From positions 186,001 to 250,000 of the forward strand of contig OU612068.1 of NCBI GenBank assembly GCA_914767715.1: 64,000 nt of DNA, given 5' to 3'. The DNA comes from Membranipora membranacea. Taxonomy: Eukaryota; Bryozoa; Gymnolaemata; Cheilostomatida; Membraniporidae. Positions 63,360-64,000 of this stretch are shown piece after piece. The notes beneath the pieces are model-generated. The model saw nothing but the letters and a program-made list of their open reading frames with translations. It had not been told where the DNA came from and did not search any database. Each line of letters opens with the position of its first letter. Position 1 is the stretch's first letter. The position numbers and the translations under genes were made by a program.

Positions 63360-63540
63360 TCAAACATTAATACATATGCTGATAATACAATGCTTATTGC
63401 CCCCCCCCCTGAATTCACAATATTTATAATTTAAAACAATCATGTGACAAAGCTCTTGACATGATGAATGTTGGTACTACACTTGAAAGGCCCAACAAAT
63501 CAAAACGTTTAGGATATGCCATTGATGATACATTGTGATG
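63360..63540 (+). pseudogene. Decayed reverse-transcriptase motif C fragment
   Basis: A short frame reads INTYADNTMLIA (YADDT-like motif C with the second Asp changed), followed in another frame by KSKRLGYAIDD, like the FLGV-ID segment that follows it in LINE ORF2. Too damaged to be active. Confidence 0.55.
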
Positions 63541-63699
63541 ATAACATATCATGTTGATAACACTGCAAAAAAATTTGATCCAATCTTGCCTTGTTACAAC
63601 TAGAACTCCAGCCCCTCAAAGACAGGAGAAAAACCACAGACTCTCTTTGCTGATGAGAATCCTCTCTGATGAAGAAAAACATGAGGCCCTATCCTCAGC

Positions 63700-64000
63700 G
63701 TACGACGAGGTCATCAACAACCGAGCCAACGCCACCATGGTTTGCTTATCGTGCAAACCGCTCAACTCAAGATGCCCTTTTATGCCTCACTACTACCATC
63801 ACAGATTTCATTGACAAGAAAGCTTCAAATTATGCCAGGTGTCTGTTCCTTGACTTTTCTTCTGCATTCAACACAATACATGTTCCAGACTTAATCTCGC
63901 AACTATCACATCTCGACTCCAATGTAACTGAATGGATATACAGCTTCCTAACGAATCGCACCCAAAGAACAATAGTAGATGGCAATATCTCAAAACCCAT
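63700..64000 (+). pseudogene. Non-LTR reverse-transcriptase fragment, cut by window end
   Basis: From about 63738 the frame reads FAYRANRSTQDALLCL, then CLFLDFSSAFNTIHVPDLI (motif A, with the catalytic Asp in FLDFSSAFNT) and FLTNRTQRTIVDG. It is open to the window end. Jockey/CR1-type order. Upstream (63551-63737) the frame is broken. Confidence 0.8.

Overview
This is nuclear DNA from an animal (metazoan invertebrate), not a prokaryote or virus. Genes are split by GT-AG introns, the sequence is AT-rich, and retroelement and MITE debris is common. The proteins are conserved animal ones: transportin-1, SEM1/DSS1, CCT5, the ciliary coiled-coil protein CCDC13, a sperm/axonemal microtubule inner protein, a perilipin and three alpha-tubulins. 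I rebuilt the exon structures by hand from reading frame, splice phase and remembered family sequence. All rebuilt genes close in frame. The species cannot be named from the sequence; an invertebrate with motile cilia is the safest statement.

Layout. 1-8189 (+): 3' half of transportin-1 (TNPO1), its first visible exon sitting in a 59-bp tandem array. 10918-19583 (-): a predicted 285-aa intracellular protein with one I-set Ig domain, whose large first intron holds a 3.6-kb foldback-like transposon. 21035-24051 (+): SEM1/DSS1, whose first intron holds two MITEs. 24308-29224 (-): complete CCT5 (541 aa), back to back with 29462-30761 (+), a small SPMIP11/TEX49-like gene. 33426-44287 (+): CCDC13 (14 exons), interrupted by a 2.16-kb, 90-copy 24-bp satellite. 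45962-49787 (+): perilipin with two possible C-termini. 50842-63080: three alpha-tubulin genes, one on - and two on +, each with introns after Met1 and in codon 76. The window ends in non-LTR retrotransposon debris.

Most unusual signal. Three unrelated tandem arrays each involve an exon-intron junction. The TNPO1 array repeats a 3' splice acceptor 7 times. The CCDC13 array repeats a 5' splice donor 90 times, about 85 of them with an intact GTGAGT. A 42-bp array runs straight into the next CCDC13 acceptor. This is not a named feature type, and it raises testable questions about splice-site choice and about how the arrays formed. Also notable are a templated insertion carrying part of the Ig exon into a TNPO1 intron, a foldback element with an exact 8-bp target duplication, and an alpha-tubulin paralogue lacking Lys40.

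Function. Five genes bear on microtubules, cilia or tubulin supply: CCT5 folds tubulin, the three tubulins are its client, and CCDC13 and the SPMIP11-like protein act at centriolar satellites and in the sperm axoneme. This may be coincidence. TNPO1 (nuclear import), SEM1 (proteasome lid and other complexes) and perilipin (lipid droplets) are separate housekeeping functions.
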